64,000 bases of DNA from Azadirachta indica (lineage: Eukaryota; Streptophyta; Magnoliopsida; Sapindales; Meliaceae), in contig CM040452.1 in NCBI GenBank assembly GCA_022749755.1, positions 7,706,350-7,770,349 on the forward strand, in the 5' to 3' direction. Each line of letters begins with the position of its first letter. Positions within the stretch are counted from its first letter, which is position 1. The notes under the pieces were generated by a model. The model was given only the letters and a program-made list of their open reading frames with translations, did not search any database and was not told the DNA's origin. This document shows, one piece after another, positions 1-12,397 of the stretch. The translations under genes and the position numbers were made by a program.

Positions 1-1057
1 CATATTTTTTTTAGGATTCAAGAAATCATTTAAATGATATTTAAATGATTTCTTAAATCTTTAAGAGTATATCGATTATTTTTAATTATTTTTAATAAAT
101 TTTAAGTTGTCAATAGACATAGAATTAAAGTTTATTACACTAAAAAAAAAAAAAGGAAAGATCTACTTTATAGAAGAGTATTTACATTTGATTTGAGCAT
201 ATTGAATCCTTGATGTATGTATGAAATATTTTACTTTAGTTAAATTTCTTGACACAAGCTTAACACATTAAAAATTATGCCAGAAATTTTTGATATATGC
301 TTGTAAGTTTTTTTTTTCATTTTTTAAAAATAATAAATAGTATAAAATATAGTAGGTTAAATGATATCGTTTTGAATCTTTAATAATTTCTTTATATTTT
401 AATTTTCAAAATGGTGTCATTTTAGATGTGCAAAACCATGCATTGTTGCATATTACAATTTCATAGAATATAATTTAGACTCAGTCTAAATTCTCTAATC
501 GTAAACGATATTGTAATTTATAATTTATTTCCGGCTGGCATGCAAAATTTTGTCCTAACATATATTTGAAAGTTAATTTAATTGGAGGTTGTCATTCAAT
601 GCTCTATGATCTCAACAGTTGACTCACTAATGATATTTGCATATATGGTCCTTTAATTAATTATAGTTTCAATTTTACTTGATCTTAGCAGGGATGTTTT
701 AGATTAGAGGTTCGCGTTCAGTGCTTTATGTTAAACATAGCCCTTATTGTTACATTACTGTTTTCAAGATGTAGTTAATTCCATTCTTTTCACTTCATAG
801 TTTGTGTGAGATGGCATTCTTTGCATTCATTTCTTCGTTCAGAATTTATTTGCTTCTTTATTATTTGTTTTCTATATATGTTAGCTTTGAAAAAATTTTG
901 AATACGAAAAAAAGTGATATTTATTATCTATTAGTCAAAGAATATTACAACCCTCTATTTACAAAGGAAAACAAAAAATAAATTTAACAAAAATTTAAAG
1001 TTATATTTTAATTTTTATAAACTATCTGACTAATTGACGATCAAATATCATTGTGGT
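1..1057. other. Upstream intergenic DNA, start of duplicated segment
   Basis: AT-rich DNA with no supportable gene. Positions 1-150 resemble 20008-20140, and the similarity resumes at about 1437-1650 (matching 20225-20436). The copy near 20 kb lacks roughly 1.2 kb that is present here, the interval that holds the RNase H fragment at 1058-1384. Confidence 0.6.
20..54. repeat. Perfect palindrome, 16-bp arms
   Basis: Two exact 16-bp inverted arms (20-35 and 39-54) are separated by the 3-nt loop GAT. A longer version of the same palindrome occurs at 20008-20054 and is also followed by AGAGTATATC, so this marks the start of a duplicated segment rather than an isolated event. Its function is unknown; it could be a small foldback transposon remnant. 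Confidence 0.85.
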
Positions 1058-1384
1058 TTAATTCATAAGGCCTGCAATTATTCCAACGTGCGTTGCCAAG
1101 GAGGAAGAAAAGTTGAGAAAGACAAGCTTTGCACAACCAAGATAATCAGAGTCAACCCAGAGCGTATAACCACCACGATTCCAGGCCTCTTCAATAGCTA
1201 CAATAACAGCCATAAACTCTGCAAAAAATGAAATGACCCAAATGATTCCTAAAACACCTCCACATGCACCAGTACAGGGATTAGTCTTAGAGAGGCCATC
1301 TCCATTAACCTTCATCCAATCTAATCGACGAGGTTTCCCATAGACAGCAATCATTTTCGGGCCTTTACCAATCCGCTGATCCAA
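1058..1384 (-). pseudogene. RNase H-like (RVT_3) fragment of a plant non-LTR element
   Basis: The minus-strand reading contains WMKVNGDG, GACGGVL, then FMAVIVAIEEAWNRG and LWVDSD. These fit in order the strand and helix signatures of the plant LINE-associated RNase H domain (usual pattern: KxNxDG, GGxxRD, E-AxxxAxxxAW, xESDS). Only about 108 residues are open. The segment between GGVL and the glutamate helix is short and garbled, and nothing resembling reverse transcriptase lies next to it, so this is a broken domain. A host RNase H-like protein fragment is possible but less likely. The interval is absent from the paralogous flank at 20140-20230. Confidence 0.6.
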
Positions 1385-2828
1385 ACCAAGCCTTATGTAA
1401 ACTTCTCATGTAAGAATAATGCTTTGGAATTTTCTTTTTTTTTTCATTTCTCCTCTTTCTATTGACTTTAAGCGGTAGTATTAAAGTTCTATAATTAATC
1501 TTTTAAAGACTTTTTCATTAACAAAAAATAAATATCGAAAAGACCTGGTAACTCTCAAAAGTCGTCCTTGAATTATTTGGAAATTTTCTTGTTTGCGGTA
1601 GAAAAATTGTGAAAGCTAGTTGTTATCAATTCATAAATTAAATTATTAAAATTAAAATAATTACTTTGAATGGATCAAATCTGTGGTAGTCTTGATGATA
1701 AAAAAAATTATTCAAATAATTTTTTAATATACAGGTGAGAATGATATATTTATTTATTCTTTAATATAATATATATGTTAAATCTTTCAAACATTTTTTA
1801 GCATGAAAGGGCCATATTTATTTATTTATTTATTGTAAGAGATTCAAGTTATATTAACCAGCCTTTGGAGGGGGCCATTATGTTTGGTTTAATGAGATTT
1901 TAGTGTATGCAGTATTTTTTCTCTTAAAGCAAACTTCAATGGAAAAGAGGAGGGTTTTTAAACAAAGGATAAATAACTGTTTAATTTTTAAAATATGATC
2001 AATACAAAAACAATTATCAGTACGACCTTTTCTCTTATTTATTTATTTCTTTTTGTAAATATTTAATCTATGTTGATTAGTGCATTGATATAAATAAACC
2101 GTTTTAATCTCATTTTTTTATTTTATTTTTATTTCTTTTAAAAAAGAACACTATATATGTCTTTCTTAAATCTTGAAGTTAAAATAATATCAAATTTAAA
2201 TTTTATTTTTCTCTATTTTGAACATTAATTAAAATTTATTAAATTAAGTATATATGACTTGTCAAATTGACGGCGGATAATGCCATACTCTCTATAGTCA
2301 AGTCTCTCAAGTCTTTCTAAATCCAATGTATTTACCAAGTCCGCATTATAGCATTATATATAATAAACAATAATACAATTATTTATATTATACATTTTTA
2401 TTAGATAGGTATACGTATAAGTTATAATAAAAAGTTATATTTTTATTTCTATTAATTAAAAAAAATAATAAAAGTTATATCTCAATAATAATAATAATAT
2501 TTGATTTGATCATTAATAATAAACGATAAAATAAAGAAATTAACTAAGAAATAACGGTTGTATGGGTTCTTGGATACCAATTTGTATAAAGATTTATACA
2601 AATGACTAATTAATTATATATGTAATTATCAAATTAAAGGATTACGTGTTGTAATTATACCTACTCACTAGTCTCACGTAATTGAAAATTTTAAATGAAA
2701 ACATACCCATCAAAATATTATTTTTTAATGAGGGATGCCTTTCTTGTGTTCTATACATGTTTATTTAACTGAGCATACAATAAAGCCATGGGCAAAGCGC
2801 TCAGTAATTGCAGTTATTCCCTAATTAG
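1385..2828. other. 5' flank and presumed promoter region of WAK1
   Basis: Very AT-rich. Positions 1437-1650 match 20225-20436. Positions 2270-2810 match the more distal upstream regions of WAK2 (31296-31640) and WAK3 (49010-49350). In those two genes about 1.7 kb separates this block from the start codon, while here the block runs directly into the WAK1 ATG. No convincing TATA box could be assigned near 2829. Confidence 0.55.
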
Positions 2829-5800
2829 ATGCTTACCAAAACAGACTTGATGCTTTGTTTCATACTGCTGTTACTTTGGCAAACGACGAAATCAGCAGCA
2901 GCAGGCCTAGGCTCGAAAATTGCAAAGCCCGATTGCCCTGAAAAATGTGGGCAAGTCGCTGTTCCTTATCCTTTTGGAATGGAGGAAAACTGTGCTTTGA
3001 ACAATGGTTTCATTCTCGATTGCAATCACAATTTCTCTTCTCCCAAACTGGTTTTTGGATTAAACACCTATGTTCTTGACATATCAATCGAGAATGGCAC
3101 CATATTTGCAAGCCTTCCAACAGCAAACCGCTGCTATAATGGCTCAGGAGGCATTGTAAACAAATCAGATATCTACATCATATTAGGAGCCGGACACTAC
3201 AGGATTTCAGACACAAGAAACAAGCTGACAGCATTCGGGTGTGATACTTTGGCTGTTATGAGCGACATTGATGGGAGTTTCTTTAGTGGGTGCGTCTCTG
3301 TCTGCTCAGCGGACTCTATATCTGTGAACATCACTCAACATTCCTGTTCAGGCATCGGTTGTTGCCAGACTCCTTTGCCCAAAAGTCTCGAGACTTTGAA
3401 TATCAGTCTTGGAAGCATTAATAAACACACCAGAATTGGAAACTTCAAGCCCTGTGATTATGCGATTTTAGCAGATGAGACTTCTGATATAACGAGTTTG
3501 AAGTTGTCTGGTAAAGGTCAAGACGAGTTCATAACTTCAAATATTACGATTGAATGGGTTATTAAAGAAGAGACCTGCGAAAGAAGCAGGAATTCAACAG
3601 GTTATGCCTGTGCAAGTAACACTGATTGTATTTACTCCGAAAATGGCCTTGGATATCGCTGTTTATGCAAGCAAGGATTTCAAGGCAATCCCTATCATGG
3701 ATGTTATGGTAACTTCATTTCTTTCATTTTCTCTTTATTTATTTTTGTAATCATATTAGTTTTCTACTTTCTTTTATTCGAAAATTTAGTGTAAAATTAG
3801 ATATCATAAATGATCATTTCCAAAATTTTCTTTTAATTGTAAAATTTTATTAAAATATATAATAAACATTTTTTTAATCAATATCATTTCTCTTTCTCTT
3901 TTTTTTTATCTCGTTTTGATTTTTACTTAGTCATTGACCTCATCCCACTCCTCCCTCCCTCAACATCTGGATTAAACATAAGCCTCTTGAGTTTACTGAA
4001 AAATGAGAAATAAATGTTGTTACAAAAAACATTACTGCTCACAATCATAAACTATGTATCATATAATAAGCCTAATTTCATAAAACTCACTATAATTTTA
4101 ATAATTTATATTTTTTTCACAATATCATAATTATGTACAAAGAAATTTTAATAATTTTTTCTATCTAATAACTAATATTATTATTTGTATTTAAAAATAA
4201 TAACAATTTCTATGCCCAATAAAATAGGATTACAAGTTGTCACAATTAATCTTAAAAATATTATTATTTTTATTAAAAAATATGTTTTAAAATGTATTAA
4301 ATTTTGATTAATTATTGAAATTCAAAAAATAAGTTAATCTAAATGAATTTACGTCTTTTTATTATTCTGAGTAGTATAAAAAATATACAAGTTTCTTATA
4401 CAAACTATAGATTATTAATAGAACATTATCATATAATTGTCATTGTTTTCTTTTCTATTCTTATTAATTGGATTTTGTTTAATTTTTCTTCAATTAATAT
4501 TATCAGACCAAATTAGTTTGTATACAATAATTTGAGTAAAGAGGTCATGTTAACTATTATTCTAAGTTCATTAGTTAATCAATATATTGAATTATAATGT
4601 TTTGTTAACCAATAACACCTTTCATTTTTTTATGTTTAAATAAATTTAATATTTTTATTTTAATTAGTTATTAAAATAATAGTTTATGTTGATAAATTTT
4701 TAAAAGTTGTAAAGTAATCCAGCTCATATAACAAAAGCCTTTTGGTGGGAATATTTTTTTGTTTGTTTTTATACACTAATTAAGATAATAATATTTTATT
4801 TAAACTAACTGCCGCAAGATATAAAATAATCTTATATGTTGATTTACCTTTTTAGTTTCCAAAATAATCCTACTCCATGTATATATTTAATTTGTTTAGC
4901 TTCTAAACAAAAAGACGATTTTATATTAATTAAAATTTAAGTAATTTTATTAGTTATTTTTAACTTTCAGATAAAAATAATAATGCAAGTTAATTAGGTT
5001 ATTTATGCATAACTAAAACTTTAAGAAATATATGTAAATTATCAAAACTTACCAAACAAACTTTATCATAATTTATTTGTACACAATTATAATATGATCA
5101 AATACATGTATTATTAAAAGCATAGAGAATTTCGTAGAATTTGACGTGACGAATTCTAATTATCCGCTAGCAACAAAGGGTTATTTGTCCGTTTTTGAAA
5201 CTTGAAGTAGGTATGCTATAACTATTTAGTGCATCTGTATTTAAGCCAATATTCAAGGGCATATGTCAATAATATCCTTACTTTTATCTATTCAATTAGA
5301 TATCATTGTATACATTGTGCCCTTTAATACTTAGTTAATTTCTTCATATTCGTTACCAAATAAATGTATACTTCTTAAAGGCTCATTATGTGACAGACAT
5401 TGATGAGTGCAAAGAACCTATTAAATACAAATGTGATGGTACTTGCGAGAACACAATGGGAAGTTACGCATGCCATTGTCCACTTGGCATGTATGGAGAC
5501 GGTAAAGTCGGTTGTCAGGGATTTCGTATTACCACAATTTTCACAAGTAAGTTTAATTATATAAATTGGTTAAGTTATTTGTGTTTGTGTAAAGTCAGTT
5601 ATGTACAATAATTTGTATAAAAAAGTTGTATTTTTGGTTATTTTCTTACATATGTAGTTATTGGAGCAATTATATTTACTGTGATTGTTGGAGTTTTGAT
5701 TTTGATTATAAGCAAGGAAAGAAGAAAGGAAAGAAACTTTTTGAAAAATGGGGGTATCATATTGAAGCACCAGCGAGTGAGGATTTTTAAAGCGGCAGAG

Positions 5801-6763
5801 CTTGAAAAAGCTACCAAAAATTATGACGGTTCCCACCTCCTCGGTGAGGGTGGTTTTGGTTCTGTTTACAAAGGAGTTCTACTTGATAATACTCAAGTTG
5901 CTGTGAAGAAGCCTAAGGAGGCAGACAAGATCAAGGTCAATGAGGAATTTCATCAAGAACTTGGCATTGTTTATCAGGTTAATCATAAGAATGTGGTCAA
6001 GATATTGGGGCTGTGTTTGGAAACCAAACTACTGCTACTAGTTTATGAATTTGTTTCTAATGGAACTCTATATCATCACATCCATAATAAGAGTTCGCAG
6101 ATCCTAAGCACTTGGAAACATCGTTTGATTATTGCAGTGGAAACTGCTCTTGCACTAGATTATTTCCATTCTTTAACAAGCCCTCCAATCATTCATAGAG
6201 ATGTCAAGTCTGCTAACATACTATTGGATGAAAATTACACAGCAAAAGTTGCTGATTTTGGGGCTTCAGTATTGATTTCGCCCAATCAAACAGCTATGGT
6301 AAGTAAAATACAAGAGACTTTCGGTTACTTAGACCCAGAATATCTCATGTCAGGTATTTTGACAGAGAAAAGTGATGTCTATGGCTATGAAGTTGTCCTT
6401 GTTGAGTTGTTAACAGGATTGAAGCCTGGCTTTTTCCTGACACCCGACAACCAGAAGATTAACATGGTTCATCATTTTCTCTGTTGCATAGAAGACAATA
6501 GTTTGTTTCAAATTCTGGGCTTTAAAGTAATCGATATAGGTGAAATGGAGGAGTTACAAATTGTGGTAGAGCTTGCAAAGAAGTGTGTAAGTATTAGTGG
6601 CATACAAAGGCCAACGATGAAGGAAGTTGTGGAGGAGCTTGATAGGTTGAAGAAGTTGAATGATAGTTTATGTGCTCAAGAGAACACTGAAGAGACCGAT
6701 CATTTGTTAGGCGAACCATCATCAAACTTTAATTCTGAACATTCAACGACTGTGATTGCCTAA
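2829..6763 (+). CDS. Wall-associated receptor-like kinase (WAK1), three exons, intact frame
   Basis: Plasma-membrane receptor-like Ser/Thr kinase; the family binds pectin or oligogalacturonides in the wall and signals to the cytoplasm. Exons inferred from splice signals and paralogues: 2829-3708, 5397-5546, 5658-6763, all phase 1, giving 711 residues. An in-frame TAG directly precedes the ATG. Order: signal peptide (about 1-25), GUB_WAK pectin-binding domain beginning with C36..C40 and VPYPFG, EGF-like region near 255-293, calcium-type EGF (starts DIDEC) encoded by exon 2, membrane helix (about 344-362), kinase (about 400-675). GEGGFGSV (406-413), the VAVKK lysine (427), HRD (D525) and DFG (D543) are present. 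Oddities: subdomain IX reads DVYGYE where WAKs have DVYSxG (residue 588 is Glu), and the activation segment has QET instead of QGT. The stop lies about 20 codons earlier than in WAK2. Expression is unproven. Confidence 0.85.
3709..5396 (+). other. WAK1 intron 1 (1688 bp)
   Basis: AT-rich intron between the exon carrying the pectin-binding ectodomain and the EGF exon. The donor is G|GTAAC after the Cys-Tyr codons and the acceptor is TGACAG before ATTGATGAG. Joining them gives a C-Y-D-I-D-E-C reading typical of WAKs. Nothing else recognisable lies inside it. Confidence 0.8.
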
Positions 6764-6893
6764 CAAGAGAAACAAATTGTGATGTCATTTGATATTGAGA
6801 AGTACAATTACACCATGTGATACTCGATCGTGTGTATTTGATGTTTTTGATAGCTTATGATTATAAATAAGCTTGGATTTGTCATTGATGTAT

Positions 6894-6898
6894 ATTTG
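6894..6898. repeat. Left target-site duplication candidate of the Copia element (ATTTG)
   Basis: Five bases directly left of the TGTTGG LTR terminus. The matching right copy cannot be found because the right LTR end has been lost (see 11719-12350), so this is assigned by position only. Confidence 0.45.
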
Positions 6899-7668
6899 TG
6901 TTGGAATAAACTACTACAAACTAATTTTGCGGAAGCACAATAATCACTTTATCTCCTTTTGCGTGAATCTAATAGAAAACAAACAAATAGAGCAACAATC
7001 TTTGGATACAAAATTAATTCTTAGACAGCAACCACATCATTAACAAAACAACCATAACACAATTAATTTTAACGTGAAAAACCTCCCTAATGTGAGGACT
7101 AAAAATCACGGAATCGTAGTCCACCCAAAAAAATTCACTATAATCAAATAATGAGAATACACAATTTCTCTCTAATTAGAACTAAAGGTACACATCCACA
7201 ATATTCTCGAGATCATATAATCTTGGCAAACAATCAAGTTTTACAAAGAAATTAGAGAGGGTTCAAGAAAAATATTACCAAAATAGTGGCCTAACTTCCA
7301 ACCACGAAATCTGGAGAAAGGGAGCTCCAAATCTAACCTCCACCGCTCAGAATTTAGTCCTATGAGTTAAGAAGCTACTGGTAAAATTTCAACTCAATCG
7401 GCCACAAATTGACTTCTAATCAGCTAGTTGATTAAAACTGTTGCGACTTTACTATTTTACCTCTCTCCCGTGAACAGTACCCACCTCTCTCTAAAAATGA
7501 TGGACAGAGCCCGCCTCTCTCTTCTTAACACACATGTATATATTGCAGTAAGTTAAACACTAAATCCTACTTGAGAAAAAACCAAAATGTCCTTGAGTTA
7601 ATTGAACTTAGTTACTATTGAAGAGAAAATTTGAGCTATCTCTAAATAGGAGGATACCTAACCCAATA
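6899..7668 (-). repeat. Copia 3' LTR (770 bp)
   Basis: On the + strand it starts TGTTGG and ends CCCAATA; the expected inverted terminus is CCCAACA, so one end base has mutated. It is followed by the polypurine tract. The same LTR family forms the solo LTR at 51830-52649, which confirms both boundaries. Confidence 0.85.
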
Positions 7669-7669
7669 A

Positions 7670-7683
7670 ATCTCCCTCTTTCT
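7670..7683 (-). other. Copia polypurine tract
   Basis: The minus strand reads AGAAAGAGGGAGA immediately inside the 3' LTR, the expected plus-strand primer for LTR retrotransposons. Confidence 0.75.
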
Positions 7684-7952
7684 GACTATATGGAGGGACT
7701 TACCAACCCAACAATCGAACAATAAATCTCAAGCTTTTCCCTCGGAGGAGTCTTGGTTAACATATCAGAGGCATTGTGATTTGTGTGAATCTTTTCAAGC
7801 TCAAACATATTATCATTAAGTGCATCTCTCAACCAATGATATCTCACATCAATATGTTTTCATTTTGCATGAAAAGAGGAATTCCTACTCAAGTGAATTA
7901 CACTCTGATTATCACAAAATATCACATATCGCTGTTGCTTGAAATCGAGTTT

Positions 7953-8363
7953 CTATAAGAACCTCTTCATCCACAACAATTCTTTGCATGCTTCAGTTGC
8001 TGCAATGAATTTTGCCTCTGTGGTGGAAAGTGCAACATACTTTTGTAGTCTTGATTGCCATGATATAGCTCTACCTGAAAGTGTCATCAAGTAACCTATA
8101 GTAGACTTTCGAGTATCAACATCTCCAGCTATATCTGAATTTGTATAGCCAACTAACACAGGTTCTCTACTTCCAAATGTGAGTTTGTAATCGGAAGTAC
8201 CACGAACATATCTCATAATCCATTTCACTGTCTTCCAATGCTTTCTTCTTGGATTGGATAAAAATCTAGTAACAACACTGACTGCATGAGCTATATTTGT
8301 TCTTGTGCATACCATCGCATACATCAAGCTTTCAACTATTGAAGCATAAGGAACTCTTTCCAT
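7953..8363 (-). pseudogene. Copia RNase H domain
   Basis: Carries the Copia RNase H signatures: a GYTNSDIAGD stretch (usually GYTDADWAGD), DTRKSTIGYL, SWQSRLQKYVALSTTEA and the ATEACKELLWM helix. It removes the RNA strand during reverse transcription. Two of the acidic or aromatic positions in the first motif are changed. It lies downstream of the RT reading on the minus strand and is separated from it by in-frame stops. Confidence 0.85.
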
Positions 8364-8492
8364 ATCTTCTTTCTTTTTATTTGTTGTAGGGGACTATTTG
8401 GTATTTAACTTAAAGTGTGCAGTACGAGGAGTACTAACCACTTTAGCGTTGCTCATATTAAACCTTTTAAGTACCTTTTCAATGTAATGCTC

Positions 8493-9191
8493 CTATGATA
8501 TACACAACTTCTTGGCTGCTTTATATCGATAAATTCGGATGCTAAAGATTTGTTTTGTTGGCCCTAAATCCTTCATAGTAAAGGATTTACTCAACTGCTT
8601 TTTTAACCTGTCAATTCTAGAAGCATTCCTGCCAATAAGTAACATATCATCAACATAAAGCAACAATATAATAAAATCATCATTTGAGAATTTCTGCACA
8701 AAAACACAATGGTCAGAAGAAGTTTTTCGGTAGCCTTGCTCCTCCATAACTGATTCTAACTTCTCATACCACTGTCTTGGTGCTTGTTTCAAGCCATAGA
8801 GGCTTTTCTTCAACTTGCACACATAGTCTTCTTTTCCTTTTATTTTGAAACCCTCTATTTGTTCCATATAAATTTCTTTACCTAAGTCCCTATATAGAAA
8901 AGTAGTTTTCACATCCATTTGCTCAACCTCCAAGTTAAGACTAGCCACTATGCTCAATATCACACGAATAAATGACATCTTGACAACAGGAGAGAAGATT
9001 TCATCAAAGTCAACACCTTTCCTTTGGCTAAATCCCTTTATAACCAATTTGGTTTTGTATCGTGGCTGCGAGGTATGTTCTTCTTGTTTCACTCTGTACA
9101 CCCATTTGTTTTTTAAAGCTCTTTTACCCTTAAATAACTTTACCAACTCAAATGTGTGATTTTCATATAGTGACTTCATTCTGTCTTGCAT
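8493..9191 (-). pseudogene. Copia reverse transcriptase (RVT_2)
   Basis: A 232-codon open segment matching the Copia RT: NKWVYRVK, the GVDFDEIFSPVVKM block, QMDVKTTFL, KSLYGLKQAPRQWY and the catalytic YVDDM. It copies the element RNA into cDNA. Catalytic residues are visible, but upstream and downstream frames are interrupted, so this is a domain remnant rather than a working enzyme. Confidence 0.9.
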
Positions 9192-9534
9192 GGCATCAAT
9201 CTACTCCTTTTTGTGTTCACTTTCCACTACTTCTGCATAACATTCAGGTTCTCCCCCATTAATTAGTAACACATACTCACTTGTAGGATACCGTGTGGAG
9301 GGCTGTTGATTTTTGGTAGATCTTATAAGTAGAGCACCTAGTGAAGCCTCTGAAGTAGATGGCTAATCCTGAATATCATCATCAACCTCAACTTGTGTAT
9401 GAGTGTCAATATCACCTGTATTATGCTGGTCATCCTGGATTTCATCTGTAAGTTGTGCTGAAACATGTGTAGGAAGAACTAGATCCAAGTCTATCAACGC
9501 ATCACTATATTGAGGCATTGCTTCTCTTGACTTC

Positions 9535-9844
9535 TCAATATCTTATATAATTTGATCCTTCATAAACATAGCATTCCGACTTCTTACAAGTTTTTTTACA
9601 CTGGATCATAAAACCTGTAGCCAAACTCATTTTGACCATAGCCGAGAAATACATACTATCTTGTCTTAACATCAAGTTTAGACCTTTCATCTTTGGGAAT
9701 ATGCACAAATACTTTACATCCAAAGACACGCAAATAATCATAAGCAACACTCTTTACTGACCAAACTTAATCTAGAACATCAAAGTTTAAAGGAACACAC
9801 GGTGTGAGATTCAATACATGTACAACTGTATTTAAAGCCTCCCC
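9535..9844 (-). pseudogene. Copia integrase C-terminal region, frameshifted
   Basis: A minus-strand reading in a different frame from the longest open frame here gives FGCKVFVHIPKDERSKLD, FLGYG and FGYRFYDP, the usual C-terminal sequence after the Copia integrase core. It is interrupted by stops and a frame change. Confidence 0.65.
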
Positions 9845-10507
9845 CTAAAAAGATATTGGCAATTGTGCTTGTGAAAGCAAACATCTCACTTTTTCAACTA
9901 GTGTTCTATTCATTCTTTCAGTTAGCCCATTTAATTGAGGAGTCTTCAGAGGTGTCTTTTGATGACGAATTCCTAACTGTCTGCAATACTCATCAAATGG
10001 TCCAGAATACTTAACCTCATTATCAGTTCTAATGCACTTCAACTTCTTCTCAATCTGTCTCTCAACTAAGACCTGAAACTGTTTAAACACATCTAGTACT
10101 TGATCCATTGTCTTCAATATATAAACCCACAACTTTCTTGAGTGATCATCTATAAAAGTCACAAAATAGAGAGTACCACCAAGTGTTTTTATTTTAATGG
10201 AGCTACAAACATCAGAGTGTACTAGTTCGAGTATACCTAATTTTCTTGAAGGTGGAGATGTCTTGAAGGTAGTCCTAGTTTGCTTCCCTGCTAAGTAATG
10301 AACACACTTCTTCAAAGATTCATTTTTCAACCCAAAAAGCATATTATTCTTGGCTAAAACATTCAAACCCTTGTCACTTATGTAACCTAGTCTTCTATGC
10401 CATAACTCAATTGTATCTTTATTTTTCACTGTATTGATACTGCTATCTGCAATCTTTGCTTGCATAAAGTACCATAAAAAACATTTCTTTCCTCGGACCA
10501 CAACCAT
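9845..10507 (-). pseudogene. Copia pre-integrase and integrase core
   Basis: Contains the GAG_pre-integrase zinc-binding segment (LWHRRLGY...CVHYLAGKQ) followed by the rve core: HSDVC, TFIDDHSRKLWVY, IRTDNE and TPQLNGLTERMNRTL. The D, D and E catalytic acids are recognisable. In the zinc-binding segment the second His (LGHIS in relatives) is Tyr and the final Cys (CVHC) is Tyr, so metal binding is probably lost. It inserts the cDNA into the chromosome. Confidence 0.85.
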
Positions 10508-11690
10508 GGAACCTTTGCTAAGCTTTCATTTACCACTGCTAAAATTGTTGGAGAAACCCTCATCATCAAGTTTACCTGCAGAAATCAAGTTCAAACGAAT
10601 ACCAGGAATATGTTTGACATTTTTCAACAGTAACATCGTGCCATTATTGGTCTCCAAGCACACATTTCCTATGCCTATGACTTTAGCTAAGCCATTATTT
10701 CCCATCTTAACATCTTCAAAATCACCAGATGTATAAGATGTAAAGAATTCCCCTTGCGATGTAGCATGAATGGAGGCACCACTATCAATTACCTAACTGG
10801 TTTCATTACACACAAAGTTGACAATATCATCATCATACATAACAAGCAAGTCATTTGTAACAGTAGCAACTCTATCATCATCACTGCTGTCATCATTTTT
10901 CTTTTCCTTTCCTTTATCTTTCTTGTTGTCTCGCTTGCGCTGTCGATAATACTTCTTTATATGCCCCTTCAAACCATAGTGATAGCATTCAACATTGGCA
11001 AACTTATTAGTCTTGCTTTTACTTTTATCTCTGTTCTTCAGACCTCTACTCTGACTCCTCCCACTCTTTTCTGTGACTAAAATATCTAACTGTGAAGAAA
11101 CCTATGACTTTCTTTTATCATCTTCATTCAAAACACTATTCTTAGCCAATTCCATGGTGATAATACCATTAGGAGCTGAGTTAGATAATGACATTCTAAC
11201 TGTCTCCCATAAGTCCGGTAATGTGCCTAAAAGCCATAATTCTTGTACTTCATCTTCAAATTTGATATTCATTCCAGCTAACTGATTAATGATTTCCTAA
11301 AATGCATTCAAGTGATCTGTCATAAATTTTCCATCCTGATATTTCAAGTTCATCATCTGTTTTATCAAAAATAGTTTATTGTTCCCTGTTTTTCTGAAAT
11401 ATAACTCTTCAAGCTTATTCTACAAAGAACTTGCATCTGTTTCTCCACTAATATGATTCAAAATATTGTCATCTACCCACTGTCTGATATACCCATAAAT
11501 CTGACAATGAAGCAACTTCTATTGTGCATCTGTTTTGTTATTGGGTTTCTGTTTCTCAAACACAAGTAAATAATAATCTTTCACATATAAAAGATCTTCC
11601 ATTTTTCCCTTCCATAAATGATAATTTGCACTATTCAAATTAATCATTCTACTTGTATTAGCTTCCATCATTTAACACAAGGCACAAAAC
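10508..11690 (-). pseudogene. Copia gag and aspartic protease, interrupted
   Basis: The minus strand reads from a start-like MMEANTS near 11670 through a UBN2-type gag region (NYHLWKGKMEDLL), a zinc knuckle and the protease motif VIDSGASIHAT (about 10760-10790). Several in-frame stops interrupt it. The knuckle reads CYHYGLKGHIKKYY where CxxC....H....C is expected, so two cysteines have become tyrosine. This is the coat-forming part of the element. Confidence 0.75.
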
Positions 11691-11703
11691 AAATATAAGC
11701 AAA

Positions 11704-11715
11704 GCTCTGATACCA
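11704..11715 (-). other. Primer-binding site for initiator tRNA-Met
   Basis: The minus strand reads TGGTATCAGAGC, the standard plant Copia primer-binding site complementary to the 3' end of initiator tRNA-Met, three bases inside the 5' LTR. Confidence 0.92.
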
Positions 11716-11718
11716 CTT

Positions 11719-12345
11719 TGTTGGGATAAATTAATACAAACTAATTTTGCGGAAGCACAATAATTACCTTATCCCCTTTTGCGTGAATCTAATAGAAAAC
11801 AAACAAATAGAGCAACAATCTTTAGGTACAAAATCAATTCTTGGACAGCAACCACATCATCAACAAAATAACCATAGCACAATCAATTTTAACGTGAAAA
11901 ACCTCCATAATGTGAGGAATAAAAATCACCGGACCGTAATCTACCCAAAAAACTCTACTATAATCAAGTAATGAGAATGCACAATTTCTCTCTAATTAGA
12001 ACTAAAGGTATACATCTACAATATTCTCAAGATCACATAATTTTGGCAAACAATCAAATTTTACAAAGAAATTAAAGAGGGTTCAAGAAAAACATTACAA
12101 AAATGGTGGCCTAACTTCCAACCACAAAATCTGGAGAAAGAGATCTCCAAATCTGATCTCTACCATTCAGAATTTAGTCAACTGAGTTAGGAAGCTACTG
12201 ATAAAATTTCAACTCAATCGGACCACGAATTTACCTCCAATTAGTCACTTGATCAAAACTGTTCCGAGTTTACTATTTTGCCTCTCTCCCGAGAACAGTA
12301 GCCACCTCTCTCTAAAAAGATGAACAGTGCCCACCTCTCTCTTCT

Positions 12346-12350
<5 letters not shown>
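11719..12350 (-). repeat. Copia 5' LTR, truncated at a microsatellite
   Basis: Starts TGTTGGG at 11719 and tracks the 3' LTR until the CTTCTTAACACACA position, then passes into a long AC/AT repeat. The outer 160 bp or so found in the 3' LTR (7535 onward) and in the solo LTR is absent, as is the right target-site duplication. Confidence 0.85.
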
Positions 12351-12396
<46 letters not shown>

Positions 12397-12397
12397 A
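12348..12397. repeat. (AC)n(AT)n microsatellite
   Basis: About 14 AC units pass into about 11 AT units. The paralogous flank of WAK2 has the same composite repeat at 37543-37607, before the same TCATAG(C/T)TAGTCTGG sequence, so this microsatellite is ancestral host DNA now fused to the LTR. Confidence 0.9.

Larger units (their letters stand above)
6899..12350 (-). mobile_element. Degenerate Ty1/Copia LTR retrotransposon
   Basis: Minus-oriented element in the 3' flank of WAK1. Order on the minus strand: truncated 5' LTR (11719-12350), tRNA-Met primer-binding site (11704-11715), gag with a mutated zinc knuckle, DSGAS protease, integrase, YVDD reverse transcriptase, RNase H, polypurine tract, 3' LTR (6899-7668). 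Protease-integrase-RT-RNase H is the Copia order. In-frame stops and frame changes occur throughout, so no full polyprotein exists. In about 400 aligned LTR bases I counted some 36 differences by eye (near 9%), which suggests an insertion a few million years old if a generic plant rate applies. Confidence 0.9.

Noticed and set aside
10434..11285. Plus-strand open frames opposite the Copia gag and integrase
   Set aside because: They are complementary-strand shadows of the minus-strand polyprotein; the real domains are all on the minus strand.
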